Source: Nymphaea colorata
Lineage: Eukaryota; Streptophyta; Magnoliopsida; Nymphaeales; Nymphaeaceae
Direction of reading: 5' to 3'
Length of the DNA stretch: 64,000 nucleotides
NCBI RefSeq assembly: GCF_008831285.2
Contig: NC_045139.1
Span: 17,714,354-17,778,353, forward strand
Shown here: one piece after another, positions 35,901-48,160 of the stretch
Layout: every line of letters starts with the position of its first letter
Position numbering within the stretch: position 1 is the stretch's first letter
Position numbers and translations under genes: made by a program
Notes under the pieces: generated by a model
Told to the model about the DNA's origin: nothing
The model's database searches: none
The model's input: only the letters and a program-made list of their open reading frames with translations

Positions 35901-38287
35901 TAAGCAATAAGAATAGGTGAGAAATGCATGCTCAAAAAATATTGGCATGAAGATCAGTTACCTTGTTGACCAAACAATTATTCTTATTCTCATTACACTG
36001 ATGTATTTTAAGTCAGAAAACATGACTGGGCAGTAACACTAGAAGCAACAAGTATATGTTTCAGATGACTAATTTAACTCAAACATCCATAATCATCGTC
36101 AAAACAGACATGGTACAAACTATGATTAATTTCAATTCAATACACAGGAAACTTAAAACAACCACAAAGAATCCATCATTCTGAACACCATATGTGACAC
36201 CAAAATCCAGCAACAGAATAACCAATGAGTTGCAATATGGTACATTGCCAAATACACTGAGCTTACTGCATGCTGTTTCAAAAAACTTCCTTTTTGGGTG
36301 CATGATCAATGATAAATCTGAAGAAAGCAAAGTGACATTGATGAGATGATAGCATCAAATATTAAGTTCTCCATTTACAAACTACTAAAAGGTAAAAGAA
36401 AAGAAAATATAGAAGATGATAACATCCAAATTTTGAAAACTGTTATTTTCAATTGCTTAAACTAGAAAGTCACTGATGATAGCATGAAACACAAAGCATC
36501 AGCTATCCAGGGGAAAGGCCCAAAATCAATAACAAAAAATGGTTGACTTACAGTTATTGAGATTGAAACTAACTAATATCACCTTCCATTTCAACTGTAA
36601 TCAGTCTTTGACTCTTTTCCCTTGATTTTCTATTTTCAGGGAGCTCTACCAATCTCTTTTACTAACAATAAACACCTAAGAGAACATGAAAATTTTGTGA
36701 CTTTCAAGTTCTCTGAAACAGTGACACAGCTCTTGAAAATGCGAGATGTGTACTCTGCCTTTTACACAAAGGTGCCAAAAGCAGAAGGCCCACCATGCCC
36801 TTCAAATGAGTTTTATTGATAAAGAAATGTAACAGTTAGAATGTGTTCTTCTCCAGCACCACAAGATTGCCTTTGCTGCAATCCACATATTAGTTTAACT
36901 TTAACACAAATTGCAAGATGTGGGCCCATTTATTAGGATTTGCAAGATCTACAAATTGGGGTTGAAAATTGATCTAGGTGTACCACTTAGGCGGTCTACA
37001 AAATCACATCCACAGAACTTGATCTATTCTTGAGGTGATGTGAGAGCAACTACCGGAGGAAGCAACTCAAACATGGGAATTTATAGAGTGGTTGACAATC
37101 CCTATCAGTTTACTGGCTGGAAAATATTTGGTTCAAAATCTATAGGGGGATTAAATTATTACTGCCATGCTTGTGTCCTACGTTTTGAAATGATAACCAA
37201 GGATAGATGATGAGCACTTGCTTTCCTAAAGCATATCAGCAGTCTGCACTCTCAAAGCCAAACAAGGACATGCAGGAACCCCTTGTTCTTGTTTGTTGAA
37301 TTTTGGAGCTCGTCATTTATGCACTTTCCGCCTCATGAACAAGTGAGAAAATAGAAATTAATCAATTATGTAATCTCCGTACAGTCATGACAAACTACCG
37401 CTAGATCTTTAGTCCACAAACCATAATTCCTCATAATAGGTTTAGTTCACCATCGAGAATTGATATGTTTTTTCCTGAGGCTCAGCAAGCTAAGATTGCA
37501 CGTCCAACCGAGGAATGCGACAAAGCCTTTTGCATGCCCAAATAAGCGATGAAGATCAACCAGCTTTCCACCACTGACCCACACCGAAATCTTCATCAAA
37601 TTAACCAAATCAAAAGAGGTATCCAGTACAATGTCGTTTAATCTTCATTCCCCAAACGAGAATAATTGAACTAAGCATCGGTCAGACCGTCGTCCAGAAA
37701 CTAAACTAAGAAAGTTCAACTCTCGATAGCCCTCAACCAGCATTCTACCAGAAATATGAGAAACGCAGGCAAAATCAGAGGCCATGCTACACGATGGTAA
37801 CTCTAGGTGGCATCAAAAGCACAAGGAGAAAACGTCACTAGGAATACATATCTCAAACGCATCCCTTCTCCTGAAATCTCATCGAATCACCACATCCCTT
37901 CCCATTCACTGAAGTTCAAACCCACCAAGATTAATGGCAAAGATCGGAAGATGGTAATTGATAAAAGCCAAAAGATAAACAAACCAACAACCCCCCCACA
38001 ACCCGTCGTCCCAGGCAACAATTCCGGGTAAGAACAAGATAATTTGAGAAAAAAGATAACAGAACAGAGAAATAAGTCAAGACAAAAACCAATCAACGAA
38101 ATCAGGAACTGAAAAAATGAAAAGAAGGACGAGGGCAGATTACTTCTTTGTAGAAAATGTGACGATGCACGGCCCAATCGAGGGTATCCTTGAGGGTTCT
38201 CCTGTAGAGGATCCTCACCCGCTCCTTCTGGGCAGCCCTCCTCGCCAGGTACGTCGACGCTGCTGCTGCTGCCGCCGCGACGCTCAT
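32911..38287 (-). CDS. CIB22: NADH dehydrogenase (complex I) beta subunit 9, LYR protein CIB22
   Basis: Accessory subunit of mitochondrial respiratory complex I (NDUFB9/B22; Arabidopsis At4g34700). Five exons: 38287-38144, 35891-35850, 34012-33931, 33292-33237 and 32952-32911. The phases fit and give 121 residues (Arabidopsis about 117). The LYR motif is L27-Y28-R29 within RVRILYRRTLKD. Then come WAVHRHIFYKE, ASDLREKFEANRHV, WWRHPDPYIVPWAPGGSKFC, RNPTPPSG and IEIVYDFGKEDND, all family blocks. The ATG at 38287 is preferred over an in-frame ATG at 38317, since the extra ten residues (MEGQEEPKAT) have no counterpart in the family. An alanine run follows the start. Introns are 2,252, 1,837, 638 and 284 nt, large for such a small protein. 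Confidence 0.95.
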
Positions 38288-38741
38288 CGTTGCCTTCGGT
38301 TCCTCCTGCCCTTCCAAGCGTCTCTCCCTTCGATGTTCTCCCCTCTGCAGGTTTATTGATGTACCGGTTCGCTTGTTCGAGTGATACTGGAAAATGACCA
38401 GGAGAAAGTTTTGGCCTATTGGGTACCCTCGTCTGAACCATACCTTAATACCATACGGGCTGCAAGACCCCGTTATTTTTTCAAGTGCCGGATAATCTCA
38501 ACATGTTAAGATGCCGATTTGGACCGTAGTTATAAAAAAAAGGGACAAAATTATTTAAGTACCATATCCGACACATCTCGTAATCCCGTCGCTTACACAG
38601 AACTTCCAACTCTTCCTGCCTCCCAATAACAAGAATTTTTCAATTTCTGTCCATTGTAAAACCAGCAACCTAAATATATGGTTTTGTTTCATATATACCC
38701 AATGATTGAAGACCAATTCACAAGTTTTCACGGTTGAACTT

Positions 38742-38889
38742 GAATACATGTTTGTTGTCAGTTTCTTAATAAAACACCTTCACATGTGAGTTTCACTTTT
38801 AAATAAAAGATTGAATATATTTGTGGTTAGTTTCTTAAAAAAAAAAAACACCTTCACATGTGAGTTTCAACTTTAGATAAAACATTGAA
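38742..38889. repeat. tandem duplication of about 71-77 bp
   Basis: Two adjacent copies (from about 38742 and 38813) share CACCTTCACATGTGAGTTTC and the flanking TTAGTTTCTTAA/AAATAAAA context. They differ mainly by a longer poly-A in the second copy. Confidence 0.85.
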
Positions 38890-39299
38890 TACCAATGTTC
38901 ATACAATATATGCGGGTGTAAATGTGTGTGTGTGAGAGAGAGATCAAATCTTGGGCATAATTTTTCCAATAAAACTATCCTAGAAAAAACACATATGAAG
39001 CACATTTGCATGGAAATACTAATAATGACAATAATGGTTAACGTCTGTTATGATTTTGTATACCCCTTCGCCTAACCCCATGTTTAAACCAATGGTATCA
39101 ATCTCTCCAGCTGAAATATTTAAGAGAACCTTGGAAGTTGTAACCTAAAAATACCCGCTTTCAAGGCAGCTAAGACACTTTCCATGTCGTTTTCAGCGTC
39201 ATTGTCCTCCATGTTATTTTATCTTTCCCCGTGGCAATGGCAATGACTCTATTTTTCAATGAGGAAAATCATCGGGTTTCTTGATTGACTTGGGATTAC

Positions 39300-39482
39300 C
39301 TCAAGATAGGTAGCATAGTTGATTAGGTTGGTGCATTTGAAATTTGTTAGTTCAATTCCTCATAGACGCTATTCCCCTGTGTGCCTTAGACGACACCAAC
39401 TATCAAGTTGGTGGCAGTTCAATTTCCCATAGGCGCTAATTCCCCTCTGCCTTGACGACACCGAGTTGAAGTTGTATTGGTT
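39300..39482 (+). mobile_element. SINE-like element with internal tandem duplication
   Basis: TAGCATAGTTGATTAGG (39311-39327) is a good pol III A box and AGTTCAATTCC (about 39349) a B box, as in tRNA-derived plant SINEs. Downstream a unit of about 65 bp starting GTTCAATTCCTCATAG and ending GACGACACC is repeated as GTTCAATTTCCCATAG...GACGACACC, so the B-box part is present twice. Ends are approximate. Confidence 0.5.
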
Positions 39483-39898
39483 ACTCCAGGCGCCAAAGCA
39501 GCTTTAAACTCATGAGGGTTTTGGCTTTCTTTTCTCAAGTTCACCCAAAACAGATGACCAGAATGGTTGGGTTTCTCACCCGGGGAAGTGACCTCATCTC
39601 AATGAGATTCATTGTCCCTGCGACTGAAACCTCCCAGCAGCACCCTTTTTATTACTTGGTAAGTGTTTTTCCTTTTCAAGATTTATTCTCTTTATTTCTG
39701 TCAGCAGCTCAGGTATAGACAACACAAACTAGACGGGACAAATTTATTGAACAGATTAGCATAAACATCTTTTGACAGTTAATCTCGTGGTCATCAATCA
39801 TTTACACGCCTTCCGACGACTTTCAAACATCAATCACATACAACAAACTTCTATACAGATGGTCTACCTTTTCTGTTAAAACAAGAATTTGTCATGAA

Positions 39899-42800
39899 TT
39901 AGAGGGGCTTCCAACTAGAAGAGTGACGCAATGAGCGGCTGCTTCTTTGAGGTGTGAAACTAAGTTCGAACATTTCCTTCAAAACCATTCCTGGTTCTTG
40001 GAAGCCATCAAGGTGCGCAACAAGGAGGGCGCTTTCACGCACATGGTTCATGTCCGAGGTGTTGGTCCATACTCTCCGGGCCAACTGCAGTCGGCGCTGC
40101 TTGCTGTCCAACCTGATGTCCCACTTCTCATACAAAGCTTCTCTCTCTTTTGCCGACAGCCTCTTGTGCATTAGTTTGGCAAGCATCTCCCTCTCACGCT
40201 TCAAAGCTCTGGCACTGTATTTAATCACGAGAAGATAACTGTTAATCCATGCAAACAAGTCTGCACACATGCCGCTTTTTGGCATTTAGCTGATAGGTTT
40301 AGTCTGAGATGCTGATACCATAAAGGCCGGTGGATTCCAGCTGAACAACTAGTCAACAAAAACCAGCCTTAACCTTAGTTGTGCTAGACCAGTATGAATT
40401 AAACTTGAACGACTTCAACTTGTGACATGATAAGGGCAAAAGAATGACCACAAACATATGCATGAATTTTTCTTGATTGCCAAAATACTGTAAGCAAGCC
40501 CATTAGGAAACGTAGATTTTCAACAGAACTTTCTCAATACAAATAACAAAGCCAAAATACCTTTTCACAACTGCGTTGTGTCAATTGCCTTGATTGCCAT
40601 GATATTTCTCATGATTGTACTAGCAACACATGAATCAGTACGTTAAGGTCTATGTGTCTGTGCTATGTTTGGTTTGAACTTTGAAGGTTCATAACACTTT
40701 TTAAATAGAAGCCTATCCCTACAACCAACAATCTGATTCCAGAGACGTTACTCCTATATTTAAAAAATTCACAACAATAATCCACAAGAGGAAAGGTGAT
40801 TAAGGAATAGTTTAGTCAGCATTTTCAAGCTCGATATTATTTTCCCTATATCCCAAGGTATAAGGACAAGATGTTAGCTTACGATTTTTTTTATTTTGCT
40901 TTCTTAACATAAAGTTATAAACTACAGAGTATATCCCCCACGATGATAAATAAAAGAAGCAACAAGAGAGAAACTAAGTACCTTGAAGCTATGGAAAAAT
41001 TATTATCATGATCTCCATTGAAGTATTTGTTCTTTAGGAAGGACAGCCTCCGCAGCTCGACTTCCATGTAAATTGAGTCAGCTTGGTCGCCATCAAAAAG
41101 CAGGAAGAAAGAACTCCTATGGATCAAGGAGACATTGCACGCATGCCATAATTCAACAATCATTCTCTGTTGCTTCTCAAACTTATCAGACCAATCAGGT
41201 GTTTCAACAGAATCTAGAACTACAACCTCCGGAACAGCTTCCACGAACTTCGCATTTTGCAAATCTTCAGTAACATATGATTCATCATTCTGAACATCAA
41301 ACAGACAGGGACTAAGGTTAATTACCCCAAAAATAAAATAAGAAAATGTGATAGAGTGCCTGTGCTTCATCATGGTTGTGAAACATATAGACAATGACTT
41401 GGAAGCAAAACTGCAATTTTCAGCCAAAAAATAGAACAACCAGATAAAAAATCTCTGATGATTAGTAAAGATGGTGGGAATCTAATATACTAAGTCATGC
41501 ACTGCATGGAACAACAGAGACAAATCTTTGTGCCTAAGTTCCTAACCTAAGAGTCTTAAGACTAAGAATATGAGATTACCAGAACAGAAGCTTGGACCTC
41601 TTCACCATTTAGCTGCTTCTGACACTGAAGTTTAGCCATCCTATCCTTCAGCTCCTCAACAAAATTGCGGATGCTGCTTATATTCTCCTCAGCAGCAGTT
41701 TTAAACTTGTACTGTGCTTTTTGAACATCAAAAGTGTTTTCATTAGAGTTATTAGAGGTATCTGTAGTCAGTGCCTCAGTTGTTGCAGAAAAACTCAATG
41801 TGGGTGGCCTCTTAACGGTTTCAGGCCTTCCAGGAAAATATTTCTCAAATCTGCTAGGTGGAGTGCTGTCATTTGGATAGTCTTCCCAAAATGGAGATGA
41901 TGCAGTAGTGACTGCTGCTCTACAACTTCTGCTCCTTGTTAGCTTCAAGCTTCTAGAGCTGTTAAATCCTTCATTTAATGGCCAATATGATGTTTCATCA
42001 GGATATGGACTATAGAGATTTCCTGTAAATTTCTTCATATTTTCACATTTCTGATCTACTGGAGCAATAAAGGAATCTGTTTCAGTTATGTCTTTCAAAT
42101 GTATACCGCTTGACTCATTTTCAGATATGTCCCTATCATCAGCAAAATGTTTCGCTTCTTCCGTTTCAAAGGAGGACTTGCAGTCAAGCTTCTGATCGGT
42201 GCTTGATTCATCTGCCTGGACACATCGAACATCTTTGCACTCTACTTCAAAATCTTCACTAGAATATGTAGGAACAACCCCCTGACTTAGGTGTGGAATT
42301 GATTCAGTAGACTTTGGACTAAAAGAAGTACAAGAAGAAACTTCATTATAATCAATATGGTCTTCTTCCTTTTCAAGGGAGTAAACATATGAATCAACAT
42401 GATTTTCTGTAAGCACTGGATCCACATTGTTTGCTCCACCCGCTTCTACTTCCACATTCTGTGATGCATGTAGTACTTCCAGATCACAAATAAGTTCTTG
42501 GTATCGACCAAAAGACTCTGAAATTAGAAGCTCATCTTTACATAAATCCAGTGCATCAGAAGCTGGAGCACCAGAAGGTTCCTCCTGAAAACAAAAGAAG
42601 CAGAACATAACTGAAGGTTGAATGGTATAAGCATAAATGACATTAACCAAAGAGACAAGGTTAAGAAAATTACCCATTGTCTTGAAGGCTGTTCAGTGCC
42701 AATAACTTGAAGTAAATTCTCAAGCCGAGACTGAGCAAGATCTCTTTGTTGGATCAGTTCGTTTATCTCTTTTTCCATCTAAAATAGAGAACCGACCAAA

Positions 42801-45800
42801 TTTAGTATCAAAATAGAAAATCCAACTTCTAGAAAACAGTGGATGCTTCAAAAGACCATGCACGTGCAAGCTTGCATAAAGGCAATGGCATGTTTAATCT
42901 GTCCCCCACATTAACAGAAACTGAATTATTTTCCTACTAAACATGCAAAAAACTGCTTCCAGACTCTACAGAAGTCCTTACATCTCAGGATGAAAACAAT
43001 TCAAATGACTTTATATACGTACATGCAGACACTAAGGCACATATAACTGACAAACAATATACACGTGGTTGAAGATCAGTTCAAGAAAAATGTTGTGGTG
43101 ACAAGATACCCTGTATCTTTGACCCTCATATGAACCTACAGGTGCCTGACCTAGATTGGCTAGGTCAGATGCAGTGTGTGAATTACTCCAATTTTGACCT
43201 GATCAACCTACCCATGTAAAGTGGTTTCCATAAAACTCAGTAATAACTCTACCCTAAATTTCAGATTGATTCTACAGACAATGATATCAATTTCTGAAAC
43301 AGCAACGACCTTACCAATTAGTTGTTCCACGCTTAAGAAAACAGCTCCTGAACATACGCATGCACATATGAACAGACACCCAAGCAACATAAATGTGATC
43401 CTTATCTATTCAAAGACATTTAATTATCGCTGTAACAAGAAAGTGTCTCATTGTCATTCAGGATGGACATTGAAGCACGTTTGCAAATCCAAGAATATGG
43501 GGAATGTGGATGTGATGCTTCAGCAGGCAGATATTTCATAGGTTTTCTGATGAACGAAGAATTTTGGCAATTGGTCTTAGACATCCCTAAAATGCATGGG
43601 AGTTGCACATTACCTTTCGGATTTTGTCATCCTTTTCTTTCAACATTTCATCAGAATGATGTGAGGGTGAAGGTATGGTGGGAGTTCTCAGTTCAGTTTC
43701 CAATCTAGCCAGTTCTCTCTGCAGATGTTTTACCAAGGCCTTATCAGACATTACCACATTAACCTGTGCATTTGTCGCCACTTCTTTTGCACAACTTGCA
43801 AACAGAAGAGTATTCCTTGATTGCTCAGTATGGCTTCTTGCAGGACTCATCGTGCAGATGATGGCAGTTCTTGCATTACCCCCCAATGAAGAGTGTAGTA
43901 TGCGTGTGAGTTTTGAGTCTCTGTATGGGATGTGCCCATTTCTTCCCTTGCTGTTTCATATGAAGCATATCAAGAAAGGCAAATGGGAGAAAGATGAACA
44001 GTAAACTTCACCACTATGCACAAAAGGGAAAAGGATCACAGAATTTCATCAATATGTTCACTAGATACAAAAGGGCAGGCAGACAAGACTGACACTGACA
44101 GCATATTCTCGCATAAAATAAATCCATTATCATCAGATCAGAAAGTAAACACAATCTGGTCACACAGGTATCAACATTTTCAGGGGCAGGTATGGATACA
44201 TGGTGACTAAATCAATTTAAAAGAGTGTTAAACTGCATCAATAGAAGATGCCTGATAATGAGAAAAAAGGGAGCACTTTTGATTCTGAGAAGCAAGCAGC
44301 AGCAAAAACAATATCACATACAAGTGTGGTCGTGCATCATCATAGATATCAGTGAGAACATATGCAAACGGAAAAAGTTCTTGTCAGAACAACCACAAAT
44401 ACAGTTGAAAAATAACAAACACGAAATTCCTTATTGCATCTAGAAAACTTTTCATGCATGTTCATATCTGCTCTTTCTTCTCCAAATAATTGATTTTAGT
44501 GGCAAATCCGATTATTACTTTGAGCACAATCAAATTCATAAAGTTAAACCAATAAGTACAAGAGGGAAGAGATCAGAAAAAAAAATGTCACCTTAGCTTG
44601 CGAATAACAGTTCCTAATGTAAGCAAACTTCGGTTGATGTGACACCCTTCTTTCAACCTTGCACCTGTTCCTAATACCTGGGATGCCCGTTCGCTCCCTG
44701 CCAAATCAACGAAATTCTGCATGCACGAGCAGTGGAACTTGATATACCTTTTATTTACTTGGGAAAATTTCCGCACAATACCAAAGAAAAGCAAGCATAA
44801 GAACTGCATACCACACTTGCAACCAGAGTGCTTGAATTGCCTGTGCCAAGGAATCCACGAGTAGAACTTTCTACCGTCTATGGAAAAAATAGCAGCGGGA
44901 TCAGAAAGCACAAAGAAACAAGGATTCGTAGAAAAGTTAAGCTATCGAAGCAAATGAAACCAAAGCTAAGGACAAAAACACTCACCAGCCTGAGAATCTG
45001 ATGTGATCTAGAGCTTGTCTCATTCAGCGCAGTCTCTCCAATCTGCCTTTGAGCTGCGACAGTCCAAGGATCCTAATGAATACACAAACAATCACCCAAC
45101 ACTTAGAAGAAAAACAATCATCTTCCTACCTTCACATATTGACAGGAGATGTTGCATATGGTTCCAGTCCTTGAGGGTTTCCTCTGTTAGCCTCTCCACA
45201 ACAGTGCCTCTCTAACAACAGGAAACAGAATGAGCATGAGAACGGCTACCCTCACATTTGCTAAAATAAAATAAAGTAAAATAATCAGGCTTCTCACCTC
45301 CGGATCATCAAGAAGCCTCAAGGGAGTGCTATCGGTGCTGAGAAGATCCCTCACAGCTTCATTATAGATTTCCATGGCTGAGAACTTCAAAAGGAACGCC
45401 CTCTCCTCGTGCTACAGTCAACATTAACAAAAAAGGGCAAAAAAAAACCTTAGAAAAGAAGAACGAATAACCAACAGACAAATGCAAGCTTACATGCAGG
45501 ACTTCGGTTTGATATGTTCACCTGTCTCACATAGTCATATATATCTGCTACGGTGTACTCTGTGATCCCACTCATGGTGAAGGTCTTACCGCTGCTAGTT
45601 TGCCCATAGGCAAAAACAGTTGCTGTGAGTTTATCACAAGCAAAAAGTCAGGCCCTAATATCTGCCAACTTACAGTGATACTTGATGTAGTAAGAGGGAA
45701 ACAACTCGTACTCACAATTAATCCCACGAACAACAGAAAGAGCGACTTCCTTAGCTCCCGCCTCATACACCCGTCTCGTTGGGGTATCACAGTTAAACAC

Positions 45801-46209
45801 ATGGTCTGCACATCAACAAGAATAGCATTTCAAACATCACCAATCACATGGCGGCCAGTGCAAAGACAAGGTCTTTGATCGATTCAATGCCGGTTGATCC
45901 GGCAGAGCGGATCTGCAAAAACACTTCGAACTTCCATATATTGGTCAAACATAAGGATCGGTAAGCAGATTCAGAATGTAAGGCAATGGGCAGACATTCA
46001 CCAAATGTGTAGGCAGTAGGAAACAGCGCACGTTCCGGGAGGTTGTTCCTACATAAGATGGTGTTGTCGTTGATACATTCCCAATCTGACGGATCATTCC
46101 TTGCTATTTCCTTCTCATTCAAGGGTCTCACCCTAACAGAAACCAAGATCCGCTCCTGCCCTGCAATCGCTGTCTTCTCTGGGAGATCAACTGTGCCAAC
46201 CTCCCCCAT
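39899..46209 (-). CDS. KIN7: KIN-7 subfamily kinesin with C-terminal NACK/DUF3490 domain
   Basis: Plus-end microtubule motor of the plant KIN-7 group, At2g21300/At4g38950 type. Thirteen exons: 46209-46002, 45805-45716, 45622-45522, 45411-45298, 45211-45130, 45053-44986, 44877-44812, 44716-44592, 43950-43614, 42778-42674, 42584-41580, 41289-40982, 40214-39899. All phases agree and give 974 codons. The N-terminal motor begins at [12 protein letters not shown] (19-30). The P-loop is GQTSSGKT (106-113), switch I NETSSRSH (209-216) and switch II DLAGSE (247-252); [13 protein letters not shown] (291-303) follows. The neck and short coiled coils cover about 345-432. Exon 11 encodes an acidic, serine-rich, probably disordered linker (433-about 720). 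A coiled coil and the DUF3490 domain (about 795-960: [27 protein letters not shown]) close the protein. The linker is longer than I recall for Arabidopsis. The motor looks intact. Confidence 0.96.
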
Positions 46210-48160
46210 CCTCCACCTTCACAGGCTTCGCGGAGGAGGACAATTTAACCCTGCAATCCAACAATATGGAAATTCAGGAACAAAAATCACCTCATGGTTA
46301 ATATCGAAAGCAGGAAAAAAGCCACACAAAATACATAAATTTCAAAAAGCCAACTGCAAAAGCACGAATCACCATAATGACATGTAAAAGATGTATCACG
46401 AACATTACCACCAGAGAAAAAGGAAAGGCAAGCAGAAACACAGGAATGGCACCACCGAAAGAACTTTGCACATCCAACTAGTGTATTTATTTATTGTTGA
46501 GGAGGCGCCCTTTTGGATGCGCCGTTTAGGACAATATTAAATCGACTGGTTAAAACCGTCAAACGTTACAACAAATACTTTAATAAGCTTGCAAGCGAGT
46601 CAAAGATAACCTTTTTCTTCGTTACTATGGAGTGACGGTGAAGAGGCGGTTGTTGGCGTGACTTGCGTCTGCTTTAGGACCAAGTCAGACAGGGGCCTGC
46701 CGGGACGGGGAGGTCTGAGGTGTCCTTGCAGGACGCCGGCACAACCACCCACTCGTTTTTCACCAGCCTTTTAGAAAACCTACGTTCTCAGCCTATTTTA
46801 GGGGCCAAGTCCACCCTCGTAGAAAGGCTCCCGTTCTTTGTTAGTCTACATTAAGTAAACAGTTTCATGGAGTAGTAAACCGGACGAAGAAATACTGCCC
46901 GGCATAGAACATCCAAGAAAAACACGCCCACACTCCACGATTCCCAAAAAAAAAGAAAGAAAAAATATTGAAGGTTTTCACTTGAAGGGACAACTTAGGG
47001 TGCCGACGACAAACAATGCCAAATTAATGGCCGTCTGGATCCTGCAGTTATGGGCATAATAAAATGAGACAGAAAACCATCTGATTCTTGCTTCTACAAA
47101 ATGACGGAAAATTAGTCAGGGTCTCCGGAAATTTCCACCGGCGATTTCGAAGCTGAGTAGACATGTCTTGAAACTCTAAACTGTTGGAGAGATATCTGCA
47201 ATCTATATTATAAAATTTCCAGATAAGAGTTTTGATTCTCCGCGATGCTAAACTTTTGCTTCTCGCATTAGAATCTGAATTAGAAAAGGAAAGCATTTGG
47301 TAAAGCACATGCTCCAAGAGAAGCTTCAATTCTGACGCACTATCCAGACTTTAAGAATTTTGGGGGAAAATGACCACAAATATTTGTTTAAAAATGGTTT
47401 TTTCTTCTTCTTCAAAACCAAAACTAGTTGCCAATAAAAAAACACGTTCTGACAACTGAAACGCCTAGCAATTTCTACCTAAACTCAAAGATCTCAGAAA
47501 CTCGCTTATATATTACATCAATGACTCCATTACTTAGAACAACCGCGAAACCCGAGCATTTTGTTCGGCCAAGGAAAATCAACGTCACACACTTCCCGCA
47601 GAAACTTGTCTTGAAAAATGAACCCAAAGATTTAAAACATACGAGAGGAACTTGGAGTCCTCACCTCTACGAAGATGTAAGAAACTACGGACCACGCGGG
47701 GTACAGAACTCTCAAACTCTTCGGTTCACAGCATAAACTCCTTCCCAAATTCCAGCACTCGAATACCTCGAAGGTCCGGGTCTTTCCGAGATGCCGCGAC
47801 GCTCTCTCTTTGTTCTACTCCGCCTCTCCCTCTCAAGCGACTCCCCAACCGTCAGATCCCAACCGCATTTCCCTCTAATGCCCCTGCATTCTTCCTGGCG
47901 CGTCCAAAATCTTCACAGATCCAGAATTTCTCCTCTCAATTATCTCGATCTCCTGAAATCCAACTCTCTCTCTGTCTCTCTCTCTCTCTGTGTGCCTTCC
48001 CGCAGTTTGATTCTTCAAATTCGAACGAAAAATTGGAACGGAAGCGAACGGAAAGCAGAGAGGAAAAGGAGAAAAGAGAGAGAAGGGAAGGGCGCGAGAG
48101 AGTCGTCCCCACCGTCTCTCTGCCTTCCCTTTTTTTTCTCCGCAGAAGCGATTTATATGC
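46210..48160 (-). promoter_or_regulatory. KIN-7 5' leader with intron and TATA-box promoter
   Basis: On the minus strand a splice acceptor (TTGGATTGCAG, cut at about 46250) lies 41 nt before the ATG, implying an intron in the leader. Two donor candidates are seen, AGAG|GTGAGG (exon end 47665) and CGAG|GTATTC (exon end 47767). Upstream is a purine-rich leader and a TATA box, TATAAA at 48157-48152, about 30 nt before the start of that leader. The exon and start are inferred from signals only. Confidence 0.6.

Larger units (their letters stand above)
38288..39898. other. spacer between KIN-7 and CIB22
   Basis: This holds the CIB22 promoter (right of 38287) and the presumed KIN-7 3' UTR (left of 39899). 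No gene lies between. A 71-bp tandem duplication and a SINE-like element are listed separately. Confidence 0.6.

Noticed and set aside
38288..38317. In-frame upstream ATG for CIB22
   Set aside because: It would add MEGQEEPKAT, which has no family counterpart; the inner ATG gives a length close to Arabidopsis. It cannot be fully excluded.
40000..43900. Plus-strand open frames opposite KIN-7 exons
   Set aside because: They are antisense to a well-supported spliced gene.
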